Below, piece after piece: positions 7,750 to 15,007 of a stretch of 17,029 nt of DNA (position 1 is its first letter; the number at the start of each line of letters is the position of its first letter). Both the position numbers and the translations under genes were made by a program. The stretch is from the NCBI GenBank assembly GCA_026419705.1, contig JANZYY010000038.1, positions 1 to 17,029 of the forward strand, read 5' to 3'. The stretch is from Fischerella sp. (GTDB lineage Bacteria > Cyanobacteriota > Cyanobacteriia > Cyanobacteriales > Nostocaceae). The notes under the pieces were generated by a model, which worked only from the letters and a program-made list of their open reading frames with translations, had not been told where the DNA came from and did no database searches.

Positions 7750-9300
7750 TCATCCTTGCTGAGTTAAATAAATTTTGATTCTTAACCACTCATGGACAAA
7801 ATTAGCGATTTTCGTAATTCCAATATCTAGGGTTTTGGCTGCTAGATTCATACTAATTTCCAACTCTTGTTGAAAATTAATTATCAAATCTTGTTTAATT
7901 TTTGCCAAGTTATTAGATATCTCAGATAAACCTGGTTTTCTTGGTTCTTCATTCAGTTGCTTTAACTGATTGATTTGACGACAAAGAATTAGTAACTTGC
8001 CTTGGTTTTGAGGTTGTTCGGCAATTTTATCTAAAATTAAATAAAATAATTTTTGACAGTGAGACTGCAAATACTCAGTCATCGCATCTTTAAGATTTTG
8101 AATATCTTTATCATCTCTGAGATAAATATCTGGATTATTTTTCTTCCATTCATTAGCTAAGTCTTTTAACAAGTTTCTGCTATATTTATCTAACTGACGA
8201 GCCACTTGATACTGTTTTTGCAATTCTGGATACTTATCTTTTAAAACTACTGCGATTTCAGCTTGGGTAAAGCTTAAACCTTGCCAGAGTTTTAACATTG
8301 TTTGACCTGCTTCTGGCATAGTTGCAAATAAATTTGAGACCAGCAACTGCAATTGTTCCCATGTGTCTTCTTGGATGAGATGATCCCAAGGAGTAGGCAT
8401 AGGATCGGAGATATTGTCATATGCTTCTAGAGGTAAAAAGCGTTTAGTGCGGTAATCGCGGGCAGCTTGAATGCAAATTGACAGCATTTGTTGAATTTTT
8501 TCACCCGAAGCTAGTGCTGTTGGTAAATCCAATTTCTTAAGTCTCTGGTTGTAGCAAAAGGCAATTTGTTGCAAATGTTGTTGAGTAGGGGTTGCTAAGC
8601 TACGGCTACCATGGCTGCGATCTGGTTGATAAATTTTATCAAAGCATTGCCAAGCTAGACAGTAAGAGTCAATTTGATTGACGCTGAAACCTTTTGATAT
8701 CAAAGCTTCTTTTAATTCTTTAGCAGTTAAATCTTTCAGGAGACCATAATCAGAAAACTTTCCTCTCTTGGCTTCTAGATCTTGTTGGTAAATTGTGTTA
8801 CTTATTAATCGGATGATTGCGGTTTTTGCATAACCTTCTACATTAGTTTGTGGATGCTCGGAGTTAAAACTTTTGAAGAGCTTGGCAGGGGGATTAGCGG
8901 CTGAATTGGCTATTTGAAAATATTCTTCTAGCGGATATTTATGTCGCAGATACTTAAATCGTTGATAGGCTTTTTGAGAAGCCCACAAGCAAGCTTCCTG
9001 TAAGTAAGCAGACAAATGTTTGCCTGCTATTAAAGATGGTGGGGTGCTGGAGTGCTGGGAAGATGGAGTGAGAGGTTTTTCCCCATCTTTGTTGCCTTCA
9101 GACTGAGATACCTCCCTTAAAATTTTCAGAAAGTACCTAGCCCAAAATTCTTCGTTAGCTTCTGGTTCTGACCTTACTAAAAGTTTCATATAGCGTTCTA
9201 GTTCCAGGTCTGTTTGCCAAATAGGATTTATTTCACTATTGGAATTTCTGAAACTGAGAAACGTCGAGAATTTTTCAATGATATTCTCACGTTTTTTCAT
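7750..9300 (-). CDS. Divergent sigma-70 family-like protein
   Basis: Protein of 516 residues and first gene of the three-gene operon. Residues about 100-175 resemble sigma region 2 (helices around AYLQEACLWASQKAYQRF and NVEGYAKTAIIRLISNTIY, the latter like the YARRRIRGA part of sigma factors). Residues about 310-388 resemble region 4: a helix ending in LFATMPEAGQTMLKLWQ, then GLSFTQAEIAVVL and a recognition-like helix ending in YSRNLLKDLANEW. The middle is helical and fits a region-3-like linker. The C-terminal 130 residues have no counterpart in ordinary sigma factors. Residues 71-91 are a Ser/Pro/Thr-rich insertion. The assignment is by eye; the protein may bind DNA or polymerase without being an active sigma factor. 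The ATG has AAGAGGAA (minus strand, 9306-9313) five bases before it. Confidence 0.68.
   Translation of the reverse strand: MKKRENIIEKFSTFLSFRNSNSEINPIWQTDLELERYMKLLVRSEPEANEEFWARYFLKILREVSQSEGNKDGEKPLTPSSQHSSTPPSLIAGKHLSAYLQEACLWASQKAYQRFKYLRHKYPLEEYFQIANSAANPPAKLFKSFNSEHPQTNVEGYAKTAIIRLISNTIYQQDLEAKRGKFSDYGLLKDLTAKELKEALISKGFSVNQIDSYCLAWQCFDKIYQPDRSHGSRSLATPTQQHLQQIAFCYNQRLKKLDLPTALASGEKIQQMLSICIQAARDYRTKRFLPLEAYDNISDPMPTPWDHLIQEDTWEQLQLLVSNLFATMPEAGQTMLKLWQGLSFTQAEIAVVLKDKYPELQKQYQVARQLDKYSRNLLKDLANEWKKNNPDIYLRDDKDIQNLKDAMTEYLQSHCQKLFYLILDKIAEQPQNQGKLLILCRQINQLKQLNEEPRKPGLSEISNNLAKIKQDLIINFQQELEISMNLAAKTLDIGITKIANFVHEWLRIKIYLTQQG
9028..9090. repeat. Low-complexity insertion inside the sigma-like gene
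   Basis: The plus strand reads GGTGGGGTGCTGGAGTGCTG and continues purine-rich to about 9090. In frame on the minus strand this encodes a linker rich in Ser, Pro and Thr (SSQHSSTPPS and neighbours). The composition matches G-rich repeats common between genes in this group, so this looks like an in-frame repeat insertion rather than ancestral protein sequence. Confidence 0.45.
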
Positions 9301-9474
9301 GAAGCTTCCTCTTGTTTTTGCTCTGGCTGATTTTTACAGAGTTTTCATCGCCTTCTAAATCCAGGAACAGTGCTATTTATATATGGGTTTTTCAAAGGGC
9401 GATTATGCAGACAATGGCGCAAAGTGACCGAAATATTTGTAGAACTTAGGCAATAACTCTGCCAAACTCTTATT

Positions 9475-9505
9475 CCTACCCTGCGGGAAGTCGCTACGCG
9501 TCTAC
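9475..9505. repeat. Interspersed CCCTGCGGGAAG...CGCGTCTACG repeat
   Basis: TACCCTGCGGGAAGTCGCTA followed by CGCGTCTACG has the form of a well-known interspersed element of Nostocales (from memory, usually CCCTGCGGGAAGCCGCTTCGCGTCTACG). It contains small palindromes such as CCCTGCGGG. Confidence 0.5.
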
Positions 9506-9787
9506 GTGTCCTTTGTGTCCTTTGTGGATTGTTTTTTGATGATTTTGCCTACGTCCCAATTTGATAACTTTTTGATAACTTTTTTTATGCTTCTGTTGAC
9601 TTTGTGTTGCGGAGTATACCCAGCAAGGGTAAAAAGTTAGCCCCTCTCTGTAAGCAGAGAGGGGCTGGGGGTGAAATTTTACAGAAAGTGTGTGAATTAC
9701 TCCTTTCTCGCTTGAAGAAACCTAATCGAACTGGGAGGTTTTTTAACGAACCACATTTTAATGAACCACAAAGGACACAAAGGACGC
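9506..9787. repeat. Segment bounded by 22-bp inverted repeats, possible miniature element
   Basis: The 22 bases at 9506-9527 (a double TCCTTTGTG unit ending in TGG) and the 22 bases at 9766-9787 (starting CCACAAAGGACACAAAG) are inverted copies with one mismatch. Between them lie a tandem TTGATAACTTT pair (9561-9582) and a perfect 12-bp hairpin (9639-9666). The 282-base unit has no coding capacity. It may be a miniature mobile element, or two unrelated copies of the common CACAAAG repeat in opposite orientation. Confidence 0.35.
9639..9666. repeat. Perfect 12-bp stem-loop (AGCCCCTCTCTG / CAGAGAGGGGCT)
   Basis: Positions 9639-9650 and 9655-9666 pair perfectly around the loop TAAG. It continues into GGGGGTGAAATTTT, the form of a common cyanobacterial interspersed hairpin (GCCCCT...AGGGGCTGGGGGTG). 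It is more likely a repeat than a dedicated terminator because no operon end lies nearby on the plus strand. Confidence 0.6.
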
Positions 9788-9857
9788 AAAGAAAGAAATG
9801 GGTAATTTTGTAGCGGGAAGGGAATGGCTGAACACGATATCAAGATCTCAAGAGTTT

Positions 9858-9873
9858 GAAACTGGGCAGTTTC
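9858..9873. repeat. Small palindrome after gcvP
   Basis: GAAACTG-GG-CAGTTTC lies 11 bases beyond the gcvP stop codon on the minus strand. It could help to end transcription of the gcv genes, but no U-run follows, so this is weak. Confidence 0.25.
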
Positions 9874-9883
9874 GCACTTGCCG

Positions 9884-12805
9884 TCAAGTTTGATAAGCTT
9901 CTATTGGTAGGCAAGAACAAACAAAATTCCTATCCCCAAAAGCAGAATCAATGCGACCAACAGCAGGCCAGAATTTGTGTTCGCGAGTCCAAGGTGCAGG
10001 GTAAGCAGCTTGTTCGCGGGAGTAGGGATGGTTCCATTCTCCGATAAGTAGGCTTTCGGCTGTGTGAGGTGCATTTTTGAGGACGTTATCTTGCAGATCC
10101 GCCTTACCAGATTCAATTGCGGCGATTTCTTGGCGAATGGCAATTAATGCATCGCAAAAACGATCTAATTCTTGTTTGGATTCGCTTTCGGTGGGTTCTA
10201 CCATGATTGTACCTGCCACAGGCCAAGAAACCGTCGGTGCGTGGAAGCCGTAGTCCATCAGACGCTTGGCTATGTCATCAATTTCGATGTTTGCGGATTT
10301 TTTGAGCGATCGCAAATCTAAAATGCATTCGTGGGCAACAAAGCCATTTTTCCCTTGATATAAAACGGGATAGTATCCCTCAAGTCGCTTGGCGATGTAG
10401 TTGGCATTGAGAATAGCTACTTTCGTCGCATCAGTCAAACCCGCCGCACCCATCATGGCGATGTACATCCAAGAAATTACCAAGATGCAAGCACTACCCC
10501 AAGGTGCTGCTGAAACTGCACCAATGCTTTGTTCACCTCCCATTTTCACAACTGGACTTCCGGGGAGAAAAGGCACTAAATGCTTAGCAACACCAATGGG
10601 TCCCATACCGGGACCGCCACCGCCGTGAGGAATACAAAAAGTTTTGTGCAGGTTCAAGTGACAAACATCTGCACCTATATCTCCCGGACGGCAAAGTCCC
10701 ACTTGCGCATTCATATTTGCTCCGTCCATGTAAACCTGGCCGCCGTGAGCATGAACAATAGCACAAATTTCTTGAATTTGTTCTTCAAACACACCGTGAG
10801 TAGAAGGATAGGTCACCATCAACGCAGCGAGTTCTTGGCTGTGTTTTTCTGCCTTTGCTTTTAGATCGTTTAAGTCCACGTTACCTTGGCGATCGCAAGC
10901 AACAGCTACTACCTTCATTCCGCACATCACTGCACTTGCTGGGTTGGTTCCGTGGGCAGATGTAGGAATTAGGCAAATATTGCGGTGTGCTTCCCCACGA
11001 CTTTCGTGGTACTTGCGGATGACTAACAACCCTGCGTATTCACCTTGAGAACCAGCATTGGGTTGCAGAGAAATTCCGGCAAACCCAGTGATTTCAGCTA
11101 ACCATTCTTCCAACTGCTGAAACAGAATTTGATAACCCTGTGTTTGTGACTGGGGGGCGAAGGGATGAATTTTGCTGAATTCTGACCAAGTTACCGGTAT
11201 CATCTCCGATGTCGCATTTAGTTTCATCGTACATGACCCCAAAGGAATCATTGATGTTGTTAGCGACAAATCCTTAGTTTCTAATCTATGTAGATAACGC
11301 AATAACTCAGTTTCTGAGTGATAGCGGTTGAAGATGGGGTGGGTAAGGAAGGGACTTTGGCGGGGAAGGAGGAGATGAGGAGATGGGGTGGTGGTCAGAG
11401 GGGGGGATAATTCTTCTAGGGTGAAGGGTAAGTTATCTGTGCCAGCAAAAATTTCCCAGAGGTCTTGTACATCCTCAACTGTGGTTGTTTCGTCTAGCGA
11501 AATACCGACAGTAGTGTCATCGAAAATCCGCAGGTTAATTCTCTTGTGTTCGCAGGCTGCGAGAATTGCTTTTAAACTGCGGGTTCCCAACTCTACCCGG
11601 ATTGTATCAAAGAAAGTTTCGGAAGTAAGTTTAGCACCCAAACGTTTTAGTGCTGTTGCAAAAATTACGGTTAGGGTAGGGATGTCAGTTGCTATTTTTT
11701 TTAGTCCTGCCGGGCCGTGATAGACAGCATACATACTTGCCATCACTGCCAGCAATACCTGTGCTGTACAAATATTGCTAGTCGCTTTTTCGCGACGGAT
11801 GTGCTGTTCGCGGGTTTGTAAAGCTAGACGCAATGCAGGCTTACCTTGAGAATCTTTTGATACACCGACAATTCGCCCCGGTACTTGCCGCTTGTATTCT
11901 GCTTTTGTGGCGAAGTATGCTGCATGGGGACCGCCGTAACCAAGGGGAATCCCGAAACGTTGAGTACTACCAACAGCTATATCAGCACCAAATTCACCAG
12001 GAGGTGTCAACAGTGTCAGGCTTAAGGGATCTGCTGCTACCGTTACCAATGCTCCCACAGCATGGGCCTTTTCTACAAAAGCGCGGTAGTCGTAAATTGT
12101 GCCATCACTAGCGGGATATTGTAATATTGCTCCAAAGATCGGTTCTGCGAAATCAAAAGTTTGGCGATCGCCGACGATAATGTTAATTCCCAGGGGCTTT
12201 GCCCGTGTCTGCAACACATCGATGGTTTGGGGATGGCAATCACGAGATACAAAGAAGGTATTTGCTTTATTTTTGCAAACACCATAACTCATGCTCATTG
12301 CTTCTGCTGCAGCTGTAGCTTCATCTAATAATGAGGCATTAGCAATTTCCAAACCCGTCAAGTCAATAATCATGGTTTGGAAATTCAACAGTGCTTCTAA
12401 TCGCCCTTGGGCGATTTCCGGCTGATAAGGAGTATACGCAGTATACCAACCAGGGTTTTCCAGGATATTACGCTGTATCACCGCTGGGGTGATAGTGTCG
12501 TAATATCCCATACCAATAAATGAGCGGAAAACCTGGTTTTTCGAAGCTATTTCTTTTAACTTTGTTAGTGCAGCATACTCACTTAGTGCTTCTGGTAATT
12601 GTAATGGACGAGATAGCCGGATGGACTGCGGTACTGTTTGGTCAATGAGGGCATCTAGCGAAGAAATACCTAGCACAGCTAGCATTTGCTGGATGTCATC
12701 GGCGTTAGGTCCAATGTGTCTTTCCTGAAAATTACTAGACTTTTGAGTGCTTTCGCCCGGCGTTTGTTGGTTGCCAGACTGAGGACGAGGAGCGAATATT
12801 ACCAC
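9884..12805 (-). CDS. gcvP: Glycine dehydrogenase (decarboxylating), P protein of the glycine cleavage system
   Basis: Decarboxylates glycine with pyridoxal phosphate and passes the aminomethyl group to the lipoyl arm of GcvH. The protein has 973 residues, the normal length for the fused single-chain P protein, and is complete. The start has the expected ERHIGPNADDIQQML segment; the pyridoxal-phosphate lysine is Lys721 in HKTFCIPHGGGGPG; the C-terminus ends with the family's WTREHKFWPAVGRID and FGDRNFVCSC parts. I kept the GTG at 12805 because GGAG (minus strand, 12815-12818) lies nine bases before it. The linker between the two halves (about residues 466-489) is unusually Pro/Thr-rich and probably altered by a repeat. 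It is the third gene of gcvT-gcvH-gcvP, separated from gcvH by 305 bases of repeats, so it may also have its own promoter. Confidence 0.97.
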   Translation of the reverse strand: MVIFAPRPQSGNQQTPGESTQKSSNFQERHIGPNADDIQQMLAVLGISSLDALIDQTVPQSIRLSRPLQLPEALSEYAALTKLKEIASKNQVFRSFIGMGYYDTITPAVIQRNILENPGWYTAYTPYQPEIAQGRLEALLNFQTMIIDLTGLEIANASLLDEATAAAEAMSMSYGVCKNKANTFFVSRDCHPQTIDVLQTRAKPLGINIIVGDRQTFDFAEPIFGAILQYPASDGTIYDYRAFVEKAHAVGALVTVAADPLSLTLLTPPGEFGADIAVGSTQRFGIPLGYGGPHAAYFATKAEYKRQVPGRIVGVSKDSQGKPALRLALQTREQHIRREKATSNICTAQVLLAVMASMYAVYHGPAGLKKIATDIPTLTVIFATALKRLGAKLTSETFFDTIRVELGTRSLKAILAACEHKRINLRIFDDTTVGISLDETTTVEDVQDLWEIFAGTDNLPFTLEELSPPLTTTPSPHLLLPRQSPFLTHPIFNRYHSETELLRYLHRLETKDLSLTTSMIPLGSCTMKLNATSEMIPVTWSEFSKIHPFAPQSQTQGYQILFQQLEEWLAEITGFAGISLQPNAGSQGEYAGLLVIRKYHESRGEAHRNICLIPTSAHGTNPASAVMCGMKVVAVACDRQGNVDLNDLKAKAEKHSQELAALMVTYPSTHGVFEEQIQEICAIVHAHGGQVYMDGANMNAQVGLCRPGDIGADVCHLNLHKTFCIPHGGGGPGMGPIGVAKHLVPFLPGSPVVKMGGEQSIGAVSAAPWGSACILVISWMYIAMMGAAGLTDATKVAILNANYIAKRLEGYYPVLYQGKNGFVAHECILDLRSLKKSANIEIDDIAKRLMDYGFHAPTVSWPVAGTIMVEPTESESKQELDRFCDALIAIRQEIAAIESGKADLQDNVLKNAPHTAESLLIGEWNHPYSREQAAYPAPWTREHKFWPAVGRIDSAFGDRNFVCSCLPIEAYQT
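11338..11410. repeat. G-rich low-complexity segment inside gcvP
   Basis: The plus strand is strongly purine-rich (AGGAGGAGATGAGGAGATGG, then GGTGGTGG and AGAGGGGGG). On the coding strand it gives a Pro/Thr/Leu-rich linker between the N- and C-terminal halves of the P protein, the least constrained part of the enzyme. It is probably an in-frame repeat expansion that does not disturb the active site. Confidence 0.4.
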
Positions 12806-12906
12806 AAATAGCTTCTCCAGACGTGACTACTTCATATTTTGCAATAAGTATATTTAAGGCGTTAGATTTAGAAATATCAGTTCACGTAAACTTCACATGG
12901 TGATAG

Positions 12907-12932
12907 TGGTTGGTGGTTGGTGGTTGGTGGTT
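12907..12932. repeat. Heptamer tandem repeat (TGGTTGG)
   Basis: About three and a half copies of a 7-base unit, TGGTTGG. Short heptanucleotide tandem repeats of this kind (STRR) are known from heterocystous cyanobacteria. The tract is the inverted partner of the one at 13048-13106. Confidence 0.7.
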
Positions 12933-12945
12933 ATATCAAGTTCGC

Positions 12946-12963
12946 TTAATTACTTGTAATTAA
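12946..12963. repeat. Perfect 8-bp hairpin TTAATTAC-TT-GTAATTAA
   Basis: Both arms match without mismatch around a two-base gap. On the minus strand it lies between gcvH and gcvP. It is AT-rich and therefore weak as a transcription terminator. Confidence 0.4.
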
Positions 12964-13047
12964 AAATTCTCCGCGTCTGGGTGTGACTGCGTCCCAGCGT
13001 CAGCCCTGATTATAAGTGTTCACCCGAACCCGATATTAGTGGTAAAA

Positions 13048-13106
13048 ACCACCTACTAACTACTAACTACTAACCACTCACCACCAACAATCAACCACCA
13101 ACAATT
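13048..13106. repeat. Heptamer tandem repeats (CTAACTA / CCACCAA type)
   Basis: CTAACTACTAACTACTAACC runs into CCACCAACAATCAACCACC. The right part is the reverse complement type of the tract at 12907-12932, so the RNA of this gap could fold into a long imperfect hairpin just after the gcvH stop codon. Confidence 0.65.
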
Positions 13107-13110
13107 CTTA

Positions 13111-13497
13111 CTACCCCTCCACCTGAGCGCTATACTCTTCTGCTGTCAATGCATCATCAATTTCACTGGGGTCATTCACTCGCACTTTAATCAACCATCC
13201 CTCACCGTAAGGATCCTCTGCTATTTGTTCCGGAGATTCTACGATCGCATCATTGCGTTCTATAACAGTGCCAGTGACTGGTGAGTTTAGGTCTTCAACG
13301 GCTTTTACAGATTCAATGGTACCTAACTTTTCTTCTTTGGTGACAGCATCGCCAACTTCTGGCAATTCCAGAAATACAATATCTCCCAATTGGTCTATGG
13401 CAAAGGCGGTAATGCCAATTGTGGCAATTTCGCCTTCTAGGCGTACGTATTCATGAGTATCTAAGTACCTTAAATCTTCTGGATATTCCAAGGACAT
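13111..13497 (-). CDS. gcvH: Glycine cleavage system H protein
   Basis: Lipoyl-carrier protein that shuttles the aminomethyl group from GcvP to GcvT and is reoxidised by the L protein. It has 128 residues, the usual length. The lipoylated lysine is Lys65 in the conserved ESVKAVEDLNSPVTG, and the N-terminal DLRYLDTHEYVRL and the GDIVFLELPEVGD strand are typical of the family. The ATG has AGAGGAAG four bases upstream (minus strand, 13502-13509). It lies 120 bases after gcvT and is probably cotranscribed with it. Confidence 0.97.
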   Translation of the reverse strand: MSLEYPEDLRYLDTHEYVRLEGEIATIGITAFAIDQLGDIVFLELPEVGDAVTKEEKLGTIESVKAVEDLNSPVTGTVIERNDAIVESPEQIAEDPYGEGWLIKVRVNDPSEIDDALTAEEYSAQVEG

Positions 13498-13538
13498 ATC
13501 ACTTCCTCTTCCACAGGAGAAAAATTAACGTAAATGAT

Positions 13539-13570
13539 GGCTAATAGCTACATGGTAAAGGTAATTAGCC
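13539..13570. repeat. Inverted repeat between gcvT and gcvH
   Basis: GGCTAAT (13539-13545) and ATTAGCC (13564-13570) pair perfectly around an 18-base loop. It could be a processing or attenuation hairpin in the gcvT-gcvH message; no U-run marks it as a terminator. Confidence 0.3.
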
Positions 13571-13617
13571 GTTAGAAATTAGTAGCACCCACAAGTTTGA
13601 TTTTTCCCATTGCTTTG

Positions 13618-14754
13618 TCAGTTCTTGACGCGAGTTTGAGAACGGTAAAAAGGTTTTTTCACTACTTCCGCTGGGTAAGTTTTCCCGCGAATTTCCACTT
13701 CTAACTGCTGACCAACAGTTGCTAGCTGGGTGGGAACATAAGCCAAAGCGATGGGATAACCAAGTGTAGGTGATAGTGTACCACTAGTCACTGCTCCTAC
13801 TACCTTACCTGCTGATAGTACTTGGTAGCCGTGACGTGCAATGTTACGTCCTTGCATTTGTAAACCTACCAATCGACGCGCAACTCCGGCTGTTTTTTGC
13901 TGTTCCAAAATTGGACGCCCGATAAAATCGCCTTTGGTATCAAGATGCACTAACCAACCCAAACCCGCTTCCAATGGCGTGGTAGTGTCGTCGATATCTT
14001 GACCGTAAAGTGCCATTGCTGCTTCTAGTCGCAGGGTGTCTCTAGCTCCAAGTCCACAGGGAGTCACACCAGCATGATGAAGACGACGCCATAATTCTAT
14101 CCCTACTTCCGGATCTAGCATCACTTCAAATCCATCTTCCCCAGTGTAACCTGTGCGGGCGATAAAGGCTGGTTTACCTAAAACTGGCGCTTCTATGTGA
14201 CCGAAGGCTTTGACTGGAGTTAGGTCTGCTTCTACGAAAGGCTGGAGATATACAAGAGCTTGCGGTCCTTGGACGGCAATTAAAATTTTTTCTGATGAAA
14301 GGTCTTGGAAGGTGACTTCGTTGGCATTAAGATGCTGCAACAACCACGTTTTATCTTTGTTAGTAGTGGCAGCATTGACGATTATCACTCCCTGTTGGTT
14401 GCCAGAGGAGTTTTCTCCTTGATAATAGAAAATAATATCATCGATAATGCCACCTTGGCAATTTAACAATACTGTGTATTGAGCTTGACCAGGTTGCAAA
14501 CGAGTTAAATCTGAAGGTACTAAAATTTGAAGTTGTGAAATAAGGTTTTTACCTTGTAATATAAATTTTCCCATGTGGGAAATATCGAACATTCCGGCTT
14601 TATTTCTTACAGCCTCATGTTCGCGAGTAATACTGCTAAATTGTAAGGGCATTTCCCAACCACTAAAGCTGGTCAACCGCGCTTTCAATTCTTGAGCAAG
14701 AGAATATAGAGGTGTTCGATATAGACAGACAGCGTTTTCTTCTTGTTTAGCCAC
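13618..14754 (-). CDS. gcvT: Aminomethyltransferase, T protein of the glycine cleavage system
   Basis: Releases ammonia from the aminomethyl-lipoyl arm of GcvH and transfers the one-carbon unit to tetrahydrofolate. The protein has 378 residues, within the family range. Visible motifs are FSGWEMPLQFSSI and MFDISHMGKF near the start, GGIIDD with the catalytic acidic pair (Asp105/Asp106), TGYTGEDGFEV, and LEAAMALYGQDI before PLEAGLGW. The start is the GTG at 14754; there is no ATG upstream in frame before a stop, and the next Met is already inside the conserved core. The ribosome site is weak. It is the first gene of the gcvT-gcvH-gcvP cluster. A TATAAA-like -10 candidate lies 29 bases upstream (minus strand, 14784-14789). 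Confidence 0.97.
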   Translation of the reverse strand: MAKQEENAVCLYRTPLYSLAQELKARLTSFSGWEMPLQFSSITREHEAVRNKAGMFDISHMGKFILQGKNLISQLQILVPSDLTRLQPGQAQYTVLLNCQGGIIDDIIFYYQGENSSGNQQGVIIVNAATTNKDKTWLLQHLNANEVTFQDLSSEKILIAVQGPQALVYLQPFVEADLTPVKAFGHIEAPVLGKPAFIARTGYTGEDGFEVMLDPEVGIELWRRLHHAGVTPCGLGARDTLRLEAAMALYGQDIDDTTTPLEAGLGWLVHLDTKGDFIGRPILEQQKTAGVARRLVGLQMQGRNIARHGYQVLSAGKVVGAVTSGTLSPTLGYPIALAYVPTQLATVGQQLEVEIRGKTYPAEVVKKPFYRSQTRVKN

Positions 14755-14783
14755 GGGTAATTTTGTTCTCAGAGATTGCCATT

Positions 14784-14789
14784 TTTATA
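14784..14789 (-). promoter_or_regulatory. Possible -10 element upstream of gcvT
   Basis: The minus strand reads GTAGTATATAAAAATGG, giving a TATAAA-type -10. I find no good -35 at the proper distance, so this is only a candidate. No glycine riboswitch pattern was seen in the gcvT leader. Confidence 0.25.
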
Positions 14790-14834
14790 TACTACGGAAT
14801 TGCTCTGGGTTCGGCAGGCGATCGCATTTTGTTT

Positions 14835-14863
14835 AAACCACAAAGACACAAAGAACACAAAGG
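14835..14863. repeat. CACAAAG-type degenerate tandem repeat
   Basis: AAACCACAAAGACACAAAG is followed by AACACAAAGG, about three units of a 9-base motif. The same family occurs at 9506-9527 and 9766-9787. A related CAGAGGACACAGAGACAACA stretch follows at about 14883-14902. Confidence 0.55.
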
Positions 14864-15007
14864 AAGACACATTTTTTCCCGCAGAGGACACAGAGACAAC
14901 AGAGCAATGATGCGAGGGAATCTAAACCATTTCCCCATTCCCTAAAAAGAATTTATCCATGATGTTTAATAATTAATGGTGTAAGTATTGAGATTTATTA
15001 AGTTGAC

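Larger units (their letters stand above)
9301..9883. other. Repeat-rich non-coding gap between the two minus-strand operons
   Basis: No gene is supported. The part near 9301-9420 must hold the leader and promoter of the sigma-like operon; an AT-rich TATATAAAT-type stretch (minus strand, near 9376-9386) is a possible -10, without a convincing -35. The rest holds repeats listed separately. A frame at 9604-9813 runs through a hairpin and CACAAAG repeats and has no ribosome site, so I do not call it. Confidence 0.5.
12806..13110. other. Non-coding gap between gcvH and gcvP with inverted heptamer tracts
   Basis: No gene is seen in these 305 bases. They contain a TGGTTGG tract, an opposing CCAACAATCAACCACCAAC-type tract, and a perfect TTAATTAC-TT-GTAATTAA hairpin at 12946-12963. 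The gcvP leader with GGAG is at the left end. Confidence 0.55.

Noticed and set aside
9604..9813. A 69-codon plus-strand frame between the sigma-like operon and gcvP
   Set aside because: It consists of a hairpin repeat and CACAAAG repeats translated by chance.
12907..13106. A CRISPR array in the gcvH-gcvP gap
   Set aside because: The repeats have a 7-base unit with no spacers and no cas genes nearby.
14755..15007. A glycine riboswitch upstream of gcvT
   Set aside because: I found no tandem aptamer-like pattern; the leader holds a CACAAAG repeat and a HIP1 site instead.
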